A stretch of DNA of 64,000 nt from Streptomyces sp. G-G2 (lineage in GTDB: Bacteria > Actinomycetota > Actinomycetes > Streptomycetales > Streptomycetaceae), in the NCBI RefSeq assembly GCF_030063135.1, contig NZ_JASISO010000006.1, forward strand, positions 177,137 to 241,136, given 5' to 3'. Positions within the stretch are counted from its first letter, which is position 1. Each line of letters starts with the position of its first letter. Position numbers and translations under genes: made by a program. The notes under the pieces were generated by a model. That model saw nothing but the letters and a program-made list of their open reading frames with translations. It was not told the origin of the DNA and made no database searches. Positions 39,888 to 49,500 of this stretch are shown here, in pieces.

Positions 39888-41402
39888 GTGAACGCGTTCA
39901 GCATCCGTTTCATGCGTGGATTCCTTGCTTCCTCGATCGGCGTCGCGACCGCGGCCGCACTGTCCCTCCCGCTCGCCGTCGCCCTCCCCGTGGTGGCGAC
40001 GGCCTCGACCGTGACCACGGCCGTCCCAGCGACCGGGGCGGCCGCGGCCGCCCCGGTGGTTCCGGACGCCCCGGCCGGGTCCACCCGGTCGCTGCCCCTC
40101 GTCCCGCTCACGTCCGCGGACCACCGGGACTCCGACGTCCCCGGCATGAGCGCCTCCCCCCGGCTCCCCGAGACCGAGGGCCTGCCCGCGCGCGACGTGG
40201 CGACCTTCTCCATGGTCGGCGTCGTCTGGGACGACGCGGCCGCCCCGCTCTCCGGGCGGGTGCAGGTCCGTACCCGCTCGGCCGCCACGGCCACGTGGTC
40301 CGGCTGGCAGGACATCGAGACCCACAACGGCGAGCACGCCGCCGACCCCGACGCGGCCGAACGCACCGGCGGCCGGGTCCGGGGCAGCACCGCGCCCCTG
40401 TGGGTCGGCGCGTCCGACGGCGTCGAGGTCCGGGTCCAGGCGGAACCGGGCGCCCGCGACCGTACGGGCGCGGCCCCCGGCACCCCGGCCACCACCCGGC
40501 TCCCCACCGGGATGCGGATCGAACTGGTCGACCCCGGCGCCGCGCCGCGGACCGTCCCGGTGGACGCCAAGAACGGCGCGGAGACGGGCGGCGCCCCGGC
40601 CGGACCGCCCGAGGACGACAAGGGGGAGACGGCGGTCGGCGCGCCCGGCCTGAGCATGGAGATGGCCGAGTCCTCGGCGCCGAACGTCCCGCTCGCGCCG
40701 CTCGGCGCCAGTGAGATCACGGAGCTGAACAAGGCCGACTCCACCGCAGACGCGATCCTCGCGAGCGAGGGCTCGCTCAGCCCGGCCGCCCGCCCGTACA
40801 TCGGGCCGCGGCCCCGCATCGTCACCCGGCGGGGCTGGGGCGCGGACGAGAACCTGCGCGAACGGGGCTTCGTCTACACGAACACCGTCAAGGCGGCCTT
40901 CGTGCACCACACCGCCTCCGGCAACGGCTACGCCTGCGGGGACGCCCCGGCGGTCCTGCGCAGCCTGTACCGCTACCACGTGGTCAGCGAGGGCTGGCGG
41001 GACATCGGCTACAACTTCGCCGTCGACAAGTGCGGAACCGTCTACGAGGGCCGGGCGGGCGGCGTCGCCAAGCCGGTGCTCGGGGCGCACACCATGGGCT
41101 TCAACACGGACAGCATGGGCATCGCGGTGATCGGCACCTTCTCGAACGCGCAGCCGCCCGCGGCCGCCGTGAACGCGGTGGCGCGGCTGACGGCGTGGAA
41201 GCTCGGCCTGTTCGGGGCGAACCCGCTGTCGAAGACGACGCTGCGGTCGGGCGGGGGGAACCTGTACGCGAAGGGCCGCAACGTCCGGATGAACGTGATC
41301 TCCGGGCACCGGGACGGGTTCGCGACGGAATGCCCGGGCCGCCAGCTGTACGGCAAACTCCCCACCACCCGCACCTCCTCGGCCCACCTCCAGGGCCGCT
41401 GA
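39888..41402 (+). CDS. Secreted N-acetylmuramoyl-L-alanine amidase (PGRP/amidase 2 domain)
   Basis: A 504-residue exported protein. The signal peptide is at about 9-40, then an Ala/Pro-rich region and a beta-rich module (FSMVGVVWDDAAAPLSGRVQVRTR) to about 200. The catalytic PGRP domain (about 305-500) has RRGWGADE, FVHHTASGN with a zinc His, SGHRDG and the ECPG Cys, the three zinc ligands. It cleaves the muramyl-alanine bond of peptidoglycan. The GTG at 39888 is listed; ATG at 39912 right before the hydrophobic segment is equally possible. Confidence 0.88.
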   Translation: MNAFSIRFMRGFLASSIGVATAAALSLPLAVALPVVATASTVTTAVPATGAAAAAPVVPDAPAGSTRSLPLVPLTSADHRDSDVPGMSASPRLPETEGLPARDVATFSMVGVVWDDAAAPLSGRVQVRTRSAATATWSGWQDIETHNGEHAADPDAAERTGGRVRGSTAPLWVGASDGVEVRVQAEPGARDRTGAAPGTPATTRLPTGMRIELVDPGAAPRTVPVDAKNGAETGGAPAGPPEDDKGETAVGAPGLSMEMAESSAPNVPLAPLGASEITELNKADSTADAILASEGSLSPAARPYIGPRPRIVTRRGWGADENLRERGFVYTNTVKAAFVHHTASGNGYACGDAPAVLRSLYRYHVVSEGWRDIGYNFAVDKCGTVYEGRAGGVAKPVLGAHTMGFNTDSMGIAVIGTFSNAQPPAAAVNAVARLTAWKLGLFGANPLSKTTLRSGGGNLYAKGRNVRMNVISGHRDGFATECPGRQLYGKLPTTRTSSAHLQGR

Positions 41403-41433
41403 CCCCACCCCACCGGCGGCGGCGGGCCCATCT

Positions 41434-41545
41434 CAGCCTCGCCGGCGTTTGAGGCGCCGCCGGAGGCCGGGGTTGCCGCGCGGCCCTCGTTCGCCGGCTG
41501 GTTCCGGGTGTGCCTCCGGCGGGCCCTCAAACGCCGGGCAGGCTG
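41434..41545. repeat. Long imperfect inverted repeat, Streptomyces intergenic repeat type
   Basis: A 21-base arm at 41434-41454 (starting CAGCCTCGCCGGCGTTTGAG) pairs with 41525-41545 with two mismatches. Inside lie GC-rich secondary hairpins, and a 15-base GGCGCCGCCGGAGGC core recurs directly at about 41453 and 41552. The GCCGGCGTTTGAGG core is familiar from dispersed intergenic repeats in many Streptomyces genomes. It follows the amidase gene and may also end its transcript. Confidence 0.75.
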
Positions 41546-41645
41546 AAGGGGGCGCCGCCGGAGGCCCGGGCTCTCGCCGGGCGAGCTGAAACGGCACCGC
41601 CGCAGGCAGGGGCGCCCACCCGCCGCCGCGGGCTACGCTCAAGGC

Positions 41646-42623
41646 ATGGCCGGCCGCTTCGATCCCCCCACCCGCACCACGATCCGCGGCGGCCGCACCG
41701 ACCTCCCCGCCCCCGGGCCCCAGCCCAAGGTCCGCCCCCTGCCCGGCCCCGCCCCCCTCGACCTCGGGCTGGTCCTCGGCCCGCTCCGCCGCGGCGCCGG
41801 CGACCCGACCTTCCGGGCCGCCCCGGACGGCGTCTGGCTCGGCCTGCGCACCCCCGCCGGCCCCGCCACCCTGCACGTCACCCAGAGCGGCGCCACCGCC
41901 TGGGGCCCCGGCGCGGACTGGGCGCTCGACGGCCTCCCCGCCCTGCTCGGAGCCCAGGACGCCCCGGCCGACTTCGTCCCCCGCCACCGTCTCGTGCACG
42001 CCAGCCACCGCCGCCGCCCCGGCCTGCGCCTCACCCGGACCGGCCTGGTCCTCCAGGCGCTGATCCCCACGGTCCTGGAGCAGAAGGTCACCACCGACGA
42101 GGCCTACCGCGCCTGGCGCCGCCTCGTACGCCAGTACGGCGAGCGCGCCCCCGGCCCGCACCCGGACCTGTACGTGATGCCCGACGCCCGCACCTGGGCC
42201 CTGATCCCCTCCTGGGACTGGCACAAGGCGGGCGTCGACATGAAGCGCTCGGCCACCATCGTCCGGGCGGCCCGCGTCGCGCCCCGCCTGGAGGAGGCCG
42301 CCGCGATGGACCTCCCGGCCGCCATGGCCCGCCTGGAGGCGGTCTCCGGCATCGGCCCCTGGACCTCCGCCGAGACCCTCCAGCGCAGCAATGGCGCCGC
42401 CGACGCCGTCACCACCGGCGACCTGCACCTGCCCGGCACCATCGGCTACGCCCTCATCGGCGACCGCGACGCCGACGACGCGGCGATGCTCGAACTCCTC
42501 GCCCCGTACGCCGACCAGGGCACCGGACAGCGCCACCGGGCGGCCCGGCTGATCCTGCTCGCGGGCCGCACCCCGCCCCGCCGCGTCCCGAAGATGCCCC
42601 GCACCGACATCGGAAGGCTGTAA
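41646..42623 (+). CDS. HhH-GPD DNA glycosylase (AlkA-like)
   Basis: A 325-residue base-excision glycosylase of the 3-methyladenine DNA glycosylase II group. The helix-hairpin-helix is LEAVSGIGPWTSAETL, followed by the catalytic aspartate in TGDLHLPG. The upstream LIPTVLEQKVTTDEAYRAW is the helix that packs on DNA in AlkA-type enzymes. No iron-sulfur Cys cluster is present, unlike MutY or Nth. It would remove alkylated bases. It stands alone, convergent with fbiB. Confidence 0.88.
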   Translation: MAGRFDPPTRTTIRGGRTDLPAPGPQPKVRPLPGPAPLDLGLVLGPLRRGAGDPTFRAAPDGVWLGLRTPAGPATLHVTQSGATAWGPGADWALDGLPALLGAQDAPADFVPRHRLVHASHRRRPGLRLTRTGLVLQALIPTVLEQKVTTDEAYRAWRRLVRQYGERAPGPHPDLYVMPDARTWALIPSWDWHKAGVDMKRSATIVRAARVAPRLEEAAAMDLPAAMARLEAVSGIGPWTSAETLQRSNGAADAVTTGDLHLPGTIGYALIGDRDADDAAMLELLAPYADQGTGQRHRAARLILLAGRTPPRRVPKMPRTDIGRL

Positions 42624-42669
42624 CCGGACGGGACCGGACCCGACCGGAACCGACCGGACGGGACCGCCC

Positions 42670-43971
42670 TCAGCGGACCTCGATGAAGTCCGCCGGATCC
42701 CGCTCCGCCCGCTCCCGCGGCGCCCCGGCCGCGTGGCCGACCGCCACCGCCCCCATCGGGTCCCAGTCCTCCGGCAGCGCCAGCACCTCCCGCACCACGT
42801 CCCGGCAGAACATCGTCGAGGACACCCACGCCGACCCGAGCCGTTCCCCGGCCAGCGCGACCAGGAAGTTCTGTACGCCCGCGCCCATCGCGACCACGAA
42901 CATCTCCCGCTCGGCCGCGTCGCGCCGGGCGTGCCCGTAGTCGTGCGCCCCGTCCGTCACCAGGCAGGGCACCACCAGGTACGGCGCCGCGCGCAGCACG
43001 TCCCCGCGCCGCACCCGCTTGGCGATGGACTCCTCGGACTTGCCGTCGCGGCGCAGGTCCGCGATCCACGCGTCCCGCATCGCGTCCAGCAGCTCCAGCC
43101 GCGCCGACGCCGACTCCAGCAGGACGAACCGCCACGGTGTGGTGTGGTGCGGCGCGGGCGCGGTGACGGCCGCCGCGACGGCCCGGCGTACGGCGCCCGG
43201 GTCCACGGGGTCGGCGGTGAACGCCCGTACCGTCCGGCGCTGGGTCACGGCCTCCCGTACCGCCTCCGAGGTCCCCAGCCGGAACATGTCGTCGGCGGGG
43301 GAACGGACCAGCTCACGGGCCGATCCGCCCTCGGCCACCAGGTGGCCCAGCCCGCGTACGACGGCCACCGGCAGCCCGTCCGCCTTGCCCTTGACCAGGT
43401 CACCGGCCGCGGCCAGTTCGTCGGCGGTGGCCACCACGGTCGCGCTCAGCGGGTTGCCGTGGGCGTCGGCGTTGCCGCGCAGGTCCTCCAGGACCCTTAC
43501 CCCGGCCGCGCCGATCGCGACATCCGTCAGCCCGGTGCGCCAGGGTCGCCCGAAGGTGTCGGTCACGAGGACGCCGACATCCACGGACAGGGCGGCCCGC
43601 AGCCCCGCGCGGATCGCCCGCGCCGAGGCGTCGGGATCCTCGGGCAGCAGCAGGACCGTGCCCGCGGCGGTGTTGGAGGCGTCGACCCCGGCGGCGGCCA
43701 TGACCAGGCCCTGCCGGTTCTCCACGATGCGCAGCGGACCGCGGCGCGCGACCACCCGTACCGTCTCGGCGTCGATGGCCTCCTCGCGGGAGTCGGCGGT
43801 GACGATCCGGCCCTCCGCCTTGGAGACGATCTTCGAGGTGACGAGCAGGACGTCCCCGTCGCGCAGCTCCGGGGCGGCGGCCGCGATCAGCCGCGCCAGG
43901 TCGTCGCCCGGGCGGACCTCCGGGAGCCCGGCCACGGCCCGTACTCCGTACGAGGGGACGTCCCCGCTCAC
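42670..43971 (-). CDS. fbiB: Bifunctional F420-0:L-glutamate ligase / nitroreductase domain
   Basis: A 433-residue fusion. The N-terminal CofE-like domain (about 1-235) has [42 protein letters not shown] and adds glutamates to F420-0. The C-terminal FMN nitroreductase-like domain (about 240-433: [34 protein letters not shown] strand) reduces dehydro-F420-0, as shown for mycobacterial FbiB. The GTG start overlaps the fbiA stop by four bases. Actinobacterial length is normal. Confidence 0.94.
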   Translation of the reverse strand: MSGDVPSYGVRAVAGLPEVRPGDDLARLIAAAAPELRDGDVLLVTSKIVSKAEGRIVTADSREEAIDAETVRVVARRGPLRIVENRQGLVMAAAGVDASNTAAGTVLLLPEDPDASARAIRAGLRAALSVDVGVLVTDTFGRPWRTGLTDVAIGAAGVRVLEDLRGNADAHGNPLSATVVATADELAAAGDLVKGKADGLPVAVVRGLGHLVAEGGSARELVRSPADDMFRLGTSEAVREAVTQRRTVRAFTADPVDPGAVRRAVAAAVTAPAPHHTTPWRFVLLESASARLELLDAMRDAWIADLRRDGKSEESIAKRVRRGDVLRAAPYLVVPCLVTDGAHDYGHARRDAAEREMFVVAMGAGVQNFLVALAGERLGSAWVSSTMFCRDVVREVLALPEDWDPMGAVAVGHAAGAPRERAERDPADFIEVR

Positions 43972-44927
43972 CGGGAGGCCTCCGCCAGGTCCAGCGCGGC
44001 CCGGGCCATGGCCGCGGTCGCGGCGAGGTCGGTCATCATCAGCGGCACCGCGCGGCAGGTGATCCCGACGGCCTCCACCTCGGCGGTCGCCTCCGCGTCG
44101 GAGGTGTCGACGAGCCAGCCGTCCAGCAGTCCGGTGCCGTAGTGGAGGGCGACGGCGGCGGCCGTGGACTCGACGCCGACGGCGGCCAGCACCTTGTCGG
44201 CCATGCCGCGCACGGGCGCGCCCCCGACGATGGGGGAGAGGCCGATCACCGGCGCCCCGGCGTCGGCCACGGCCTCGCGGATGCCGGGCACGGCGAGGAT
44301 GGTGCCGATCGAGACGACTGGGTTGGACGGCGGGAAGATGATCACGTCGGCGGCCGCGATGGCCTCCAGCACGCCGGGCGCGGGCTTGGCCTGTTCGGCG
44401 CCGACCGGTACGACGGCCTCCGCGTCCACGGAGGCGCGCAGCCGCACCCAGTACTCCTGGAAGTGGATGACCTTCCGCTCACCGGTACCCGCCTCGGTGA
44501 CGGCGATGTGGGTCTCGACCCGGTCGTCGGACATCGGCAGCAGCCGCACTCCGGGCTGCCAGCGGTCGCACAGGGCCTCGGTGACGGCGCTGAGCGGGTA
44601 GCCCGCGGCGAGCATCTGGGTGCGGACGATGTGGGTCGCGAAGTCGCGGTCGCCGAGGCCGAACCAGTCCGGTCCGACCCCGTAGGCCGCGAGTTCTTCC
44701 TTGACCTTGAAGGATTCGTCGGTGCGGCCCCAGCCCTGGTCCTCGTTGATGCCACCGCCGAGGGTGTACATCACCGTGTCCAAGTCGGGGCACACCTTGA
44801 GCCCGAACAGGTGAATGTCGTCACCGGTGTTGCCGATGACCGTGATGTCCGCGTCGGGCTCGGCCGACCTGAGTCCCCGGAGGAACCGGGCGCCGCCGAT
44901 GCCGCCGGCCAGTACAACAATGCGCAT
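43968..44927 (-). CDS. fbiA: 2-phospho-L-lactate (phosphoenolpyruvyl) transferase of F420 synthesis
   Basis: A 319-residue CofD-family enzyme that joins the phospholactate/PEP moiety to the deazaflavin Fo to form (dehydro)F420-0. [16 protein letters not shown] is the N-terminal nucleotide-binding loop, and [22 protein letters not shown] and [14 protein letters not shown] are family hallmarks. It starts 13 bases after the cysteine dioxygenase stop with no clear ribosome site, so it is likely expressed from that upstream gene's transcript. fbiB follows with an overlap. Confidence 0.95.
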   Translation of the reverse strand: MRIVVLAGGIGGARFLRGLRSAEPDADITVIGNTGDDIHLFGLKVCPDLDTVMYTLGGGINEDQGWGRTDESFKVKEELAAYGVGPDWFGLGDRDFATHIVRTQMLAAGYPLSAVTEALCDRWQPGVRLLPMSDDRVETHIAVTEAGTGERKVIHFQEYWVRLRASVDAEAVVPVGAEQAKPAPGVLEAIAAADVIIFPPSNPVVSIGTILAVPGIREAVADAGAPVIGLSPIVGGAPVRGMADKVLAAVGVESTAAAVALHYGTGLLDGWLVDTSDAEATAEVEAVGITCRAVPLMMTDLAATAAMARAALDLAEASR

Positions 44928-44940
44928 GCAGCGCAGTGTG

Positions 44941-45531
44941 TCAGGCGGATACGGCGCTCTGGCGGGCCGGGGAGCAGGAGTGAGCGGCGTTACTCCGCCC
45001 GGCGTCCCGGGGTTCGTCGTGCAGGGGCATCTCGGTCAGGCCGGGGAAGTACACGTGCAGGCTGACCGCGCCGTCGAGGGAGTCGTTGACGACCTCGTGG
45101 GCGTAGCCGGGGGCGAAGACGCGCTGGCTGCCCGCGGCGAGGGCGCGGGGGCCGCGGGCGGTGTGCTCGGTGAGCTCGCCCTCCAGGACGGTGAGGACTC
45201 CGGAGGACGGGCCGTGGTCGTGGACCCCGCTGCCCTGGCCGGGGACCCAGCTGAGGAGCCAGACCTCGTAGCCGGGGCCGGTGCGCAGCCGGTGGTACCA
45301 GCGGGAGGAGGCGTCGTACTCGACGAGGTGCTCCCACTGGGAGCGGTCCTCGGCGAGGGAGCGGGCGAGCCCGGCGAACTCGGCGACGGTGGCCGGGTGC
45401 TCGCGGGCGGGCTGGAGGAGGTGCTGGACGGAGAGGATGTCGCCCGCGATCTGGAGGTCGCTCTCGGCGCCCCGGATCTGGACCTGGGGGGCGTGGAGCT
45501 GCGGGGCGTTCGGGGTGTTCGTCGCGTTCAT
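44941..45531 (-). CDS. Cysteine dioxygenase family protein
   Basis: A 196-residue cupin of the cysteine dioxygenase type I family, which oxidises L-cysteine to cysteine sulfinate with non-heme iron. Ligands His104 and His106 are in GVHDHGPSSGVLTVLEGEL and His145 in GYAHEVVND. The core RWYHRLRTGPGYEVWLLSW is typical of bacterial homologues; some use other thiols such as 3-mercaptopropionate. GAGG lies about ten bases before the ATG. It heads an apparent operon with fbiA and fbiB and is preceded by a polycysteine small reading frame. Confidence 0.88.
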   Translation of the reverse strand: MNATNTPNAPQLHAPQVQIRGAESDLQIAGDILSVQHLLQPAREHPATVAEFAGLARSLAEDRSQWEHLVEYDASSRWYHRLRTGPGYEVWLLSWVPGQGSGVHDHGPSSGVLTVLEGELTEHTARGPRALAAGSQRVFAPGYAHEVVNDSLDGAVSLHVYFPGLTEMPLHDEPRDAGRSNAAHSCSPARQSAVSA

Positions 45532-45627
45532 TGCGGAAGTACCTCGACGGATGTCAGTGGCGCGGTCGCGCGGTCGGTTGCTGGGGGTGTGAAGCCGGTG
45601 CTCGGCGGAGCCGGAGCTCCGGAGGCA

Positions 45628-45714
45628 TCAACAGCTGCAACAGCAACAGCGAACCTGGGCAGCGCGCAGGAACCCACGAATGGGGGTCCAGGTGGCGGCT
45701 GCGGGCGCTGACAT
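45628..45714 (-). CDS. Candidate polycysteine leader peptide (28 residues) upstream of cysteine dioxygenase
   Basis: An ATG at 45714 opens a 28-codon frame ending TGA at 45628; the last residues are VRCCCCSC, so five of the final six sense codons are Cys (TGT/TGC). The stop lies 96 bases before the cysteine dioxygenase ATG. A TTGACA at 45751-45746 is placed so that transcription would begin at or within a few bases of the ATG, as in leaderless translation. No ribosome site is seen. Leaderless polycysteine frames that attenuate cysteine genes are known in mycobacteria. Here the gene below consumes cysteine. Function is inferred. Confidence 0.6.
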   Translation of the reverse strand: MSAPAAATWTPIRGFLRAAQVRCCCCSC

Positions 45715-45745
45715 GGCAACAAGGAGACCGGTTCGACGGGGCGAC

Positions 45746-45751
45746 TGTCAA
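45746..45751 (-). promoter_or_regulatory. -35 element for the polycysteine leader
   Basis: Minus-strand TTGACA, 31 bases upstream of the leader ATG. The -10 region (CTCCTT-like) is weak. If used, the RNA 5' end would nearly coincide with the ATG. Confidence 0.4.
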
Positions 45752-46072
45752 CCCAATGTCCAGTTTGGTCGAAAAGTTTCACCTCATCCGGTTACAGGGT
45801 GCGGAGAAAGGTTTGTGCACTCCGAGGCCGGGCATGTGGCGGTGCAACCACGTCCGGATCACGTCGGCTCGTGACCGGAATGTGATCTGGGCCGCTTCTC
45901 CCGCCGGAGCGCAACCCCGCTCGAAGACGCCGCGTCGACCATGGACGGGGACCGCGATCCGTCGTGGTCCGTCCGTACGTGTTGCATGTGTCACGGTTTT
46001 TGGCGATTTGAACACTTTCTGCATACCCTTGGTTCCGCAGAGTGAATAAGGGGCCCAATAGCAGATCTCGGC

Positions 46073-46101
46073 TTGACTGCACAGGAGCAGCGCCTTGTAA
46101 T
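46073..46101 (+). promoter_or_regulatory. Probable whiB promoter
   Basis: TTGACT (46073-46078) and TGTAAT (46096-46101) are separated by 17 bases, a good vegetative promoter about 75 bases before the whiB ATG. A GTGTC (GACAC on the other strand, the WhiA core) lies at 46109-46113 near the expected RNA start. The DNA from 45760 to 46070 is otherwise non-coding; I see no other gene in it. Confidence 0.5.
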
Positions 46102-46174
46102 TTCACTCGTGTCGTTCCGTAGCAATCGGTGACGGCCACACCACGGGGACGCGAAGACAGAGCGAGGGGCGCAC

Positions 46175-46438
46175 ATGACCGAGCTGTTTCAGGAACTGCT
46201 GGTCGAGGAGGCGGACGAGGAGCTCGGCTGGCAGGAGCGCGCACTCTGCGCCCAGACCGACCCCGAATCCTTCTTTCCCGAAAAGGGCGGCTCCACCCGC
46301 GAGGCCAAGAAGGTCTGCCTCGCCTGTGAAGTCCGCTCCGAATGCCTTGAGTACGCCCTTGCCAACGACGAGCGGTTCGGTATCTGGGGCGGACTGTCCG
46401 AGCGTGAACGCCGCCGCCTGAAAAAGGCAGCCGTCTGA
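46175..46438 (+). CDS. whiB: WhiB sporulation regulator (iron-sulfur Wbl protein)
   Basis: An 87-residue Wbl protein nearly identical, as I recall, to S. coelicolor WhiB. It binds a [4Fe-4S] cluster through Cys25, Cys48, Cys51 and Cys57 and has the GIWGG turn (69-73) followed by a basic helix (RERRRLKK) for DNA contact. With WhiA it triggers the switch from aerial growth to sporulation septation. GAGGGG precedes the ATG. It is divergent from the cysteine dioxygenase/F420 operon, a context kept in mycobacteria, where whiB2 neighbours fbiA and fbiB. Confidence 0.97.
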   Translation: MTELFQELLVEEADEELGWQERALCAQTDPESFFPEKGGSTREAKKVCLACEVRSECLEYALANDERFGIWGGLSERERRRLKKAAV

Positions 46439-46467
46439 TTGCGCCGATACGTCCGGAACAGAGCAAA

Positions 46468-46506
46468 CGGTCCGCCTCCTGCACCTTCCCCGCAGGAGGC
46501 GGACCG
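46468..46506 (+). terminator. whiB terminator hairpin
   Basis: A perfect 15-base stem (46468-46482 with 46492-46506) with a 9-base loop, 30 bases after the whiB stop and followed by CTGTGTTT. Confidence 0.85.
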
Positions 46507-46596
46507 CTGTGTTTCCAGCCGTTAGTGTGGGGCGCTGTCCAGCAGCCTCCGAGGGCACACCACCCCCGGACCCCCGGCCGGAGGGCCCGTACCGCG

Positions 46597-49500
46597 ATGT
46601 CCCTGCACAGCCACTCGACGGCCTCCCACCAGGGTCCGGCCGTCCCCGAGTTCCCCCGGCACGTCGTCACCGCGGTCGTCGTCGCCCACGACGGTGCCCG
46701 CTGGCTGCCCCAGACGCTCGCCGGGCTCCTCGGTCAGGAACGCCCCGCGCAGAGCCACGTCGCCGCCGACAACGGCAGCGCCGACGACTCCGCGCGCCTG
46801 CTCGCCGAAGCCCTCGGTGACGACCGGGTCCTGCACCTCGCCCGGCGCACCGGATTCGGCGCGGCCGTCGACGAGGCCGCCGCCGCGGCGGGCGTCCTCA
46901 CCCCCGAGGACCTGCCCTACCTCAAGCGCCCCAGCGGCTGGGACCCCGTCAGCCGCACCTGGCAGGACGAGAACTACGACCTCCCCGACCTGCCCCACGG
47001 CGAACCCGTCCAGTGGCTCTGGCTGCTCCACGACGACTGCGCGCCCGCCCCCGACGCCCTCACCGAACTCCTGCGCGTCGCCGAGGAGAACCCCGAGGCC
47101 GCCGTCATCGGCCCCAAGCTGCGCGGCTGGTACGACGGCAAGCAGCTCCTCGAAGCCGGTGTCACCATCGCCCGCAGCGGCCGCCGCTGGACCGGCCTGG
47201 ACCGCCGCGAACAGGACCAGGGCCAGCACGACCAGGTCCGCCCCGTGCTCTCCGTCTCCACCGCGGGCATGCTGGTGCGCCGTGACGTCTACGACGAGCT
47301 CGGCGGCTTCGACCGCCGGCTGCCCCTGATGCGCGACGACGTCGACCTGTGCTGGCGCGCCCTAAGCGCCGGGCACACCGTCCTCGTCGCCCCCGACGCC
47401 GTCCTGCGCCACGCCGAGGCCTCCGCCCGCGAGCGCCGCACCGTCGACTGCGCGGGCCGCTCCAGCGTCAGCCCCCACCGCGTCGACAAGGCGGGCGCCA
47501 CCTACACGGTGCTCGCCAACTCCAGCGCCGGCGCCCTGCCCTATGTCATGCTCCGCATCCTCCTCGGCACCGTCCTGCGCACCCTCGGCTACCTCGTCGG
47601 CAAGGCCCCCGGCCAGGCCGTCGACGAGATCGGCGGCCTGCTCGGCACCCTGCTGCGGCCCGGCCGCGTCCTCGGCGCCCGCAGACGCCGCGGCCGCCCC
47701 GCCGTCCCCGCCAAGGAACTGCGCCCGCTCTTCCCGCCGCCCGGCGCCACCCTGCGCGCCAACGTCGAACAGCTCGCCGGGTACTTCGGCGCCGCCCAGG
47801 ACACCGAACCCGGCGGCGCCAGCAGGCACGGCGGAGCCGTCGAATCCGGCCCCGGCGGCGACGACGCCGACTTCCTGGACATCGAGCAGTTCGCCCGGCT
47901 CAAGCGGATCGCCCGCAAGCCCGCCCCCGTCCTCTTCGCCCTCCTGCTCCTCGCCTCCCTCATCGCCTGCCGCGGCCTCCTCGGCGGCGGCTCCCTGATG
48001 GGCGGCGCCCTGCTCCCCGCGCCCGACGGCGCGCTCGCCCTCTGGCACGGGTACGCCGACGACTGGCACCCCGTCGGCACCGGCTCCACCGCCGACGCGC
48101 CCCCCTACCTCGCCGTCCTCGGCGCCCTCGCCGCCCTGCTGTTCGGCTCCACGCAGACCGCGCTCACCCTGCTGCTGGTCTGCTCCGTCCCGCTCGCCGG
48201 ACTCACCGCCTACTTCGCCTCCCGGCCCCTGGTCGGCTCCCGGCTGCTGCGCGCCTGGGCCGCCGTCGCCTACGCCTTCCTGCCCGCCGTCACCGGAGCG
48301 CTGGCCACCGGCCGCCTCGGCACCGCCGTCCTCGCCGTCCTGCTGCCGCTCATCGCCCGCTCCGCCGTCAGGGCCTTCGGGTTCGCCGGAGCCGCCGACG
48401 GCAAGGGCGGCTGGCGCGCGGTGTGGACGTACACCCTGCTGCTGACCGCGGCCACCGCCTTCACCCCCGTCGTCTGGCCGCTCGCCGCGCTCCTCGGCGT
48501 CGCCGCGCTCGCCGTGCGCCGGGCCGCGTGGACGACGTACGCCCCCCGGCTCGCCGCCACCCTCGCCGTACCGCTGCTGGTCCTGGCCCCCTGGTCGCTG
48601 AGCCTGTTCGGCCACCCCGCCGCCCTCCTGCGCGAGGCGGGCCTGCCCCAGGGCCCCGGCACCGCCTCCGCCCTCGACCTGCTCGGCCTCAGCCCCGGCG
48701 GCCCCCGGGCCGCGGGCGGGCTGCTGCTCCTCGGCGTCGTCCTCGCCGCCCTGGCCGCCCTGCTGCGCGCCGAACGCCGCCTCGCCGTCACCACCGCCTG
48801 GGCCGCGGCGCTGGCCGCGCTGCTCCTCGCCACCCTGGTCAACCGCACCGTCTGGGCCGGCCCCGCCACCCTCGTCTACGGCCTGGCCCTGCTCGCCGCC
48901 GCCGCCATCGGCGCCGACGGAGCCAAGGAACGCGTCGCCGCCCGCAGCTTCGGCTGGCGCCAGCCGCTCGCCGCCCTCGTCGCCCTCGCCGCCGCCGCGG
49001 GCCCGCTGCTCGTCGCGGCGGGCTGGATGCTCGGCGGCGCCGACGGACCGCTGGAGCGCCGCGACCCCGTCCAGGTCCCCGCCTTCGTCGCCGAGGAGAG
49101 CGGCACCCGCGACCAGGCCCGCACCCTCGTCCTCGGCGGCGGCTCGCCCGCCGAGGTCGCCTACACCCTCGTACGGGGCTCCGGCGGCCGCCTCGGCGAC
49201 GCCGAACTCGCCGCCGCCGCGGGCAGCGACACCCGCCTCGACAAGGTGGTCTCCAGCCTGGTCGCGGGCTCCGGCGCCGACCAGAGCAGCCAGCTCGGCG
49301 GCTTCGCCATCCGCTACGTCCTGGTCCGCGACGACGCCCCGCAGCAGTTCCGCCGGGTCCTCGACGCCACCCCGGGCCTCAGCCGCCTCAGCCAGCTGGA
49401 CGGCGACGCGCTGTGGCGGGTGGACCGCCAGGTCGCCCGCGCCGTGATCGTCTCCGGGAAGCCCGGCGAGGACCCCGTCCCGGTCGCCTCCGGACCCGTC

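Noticed and set aside
45528..45782. 84-codon minus-strand frame ending at the cysteine dioxygenase start
   Set aside because: Its TGA overlaps the dioxygenase ATG, but it has no ribosome site or conserved pattern. The polycysteine frame on the same strand explains the region better.
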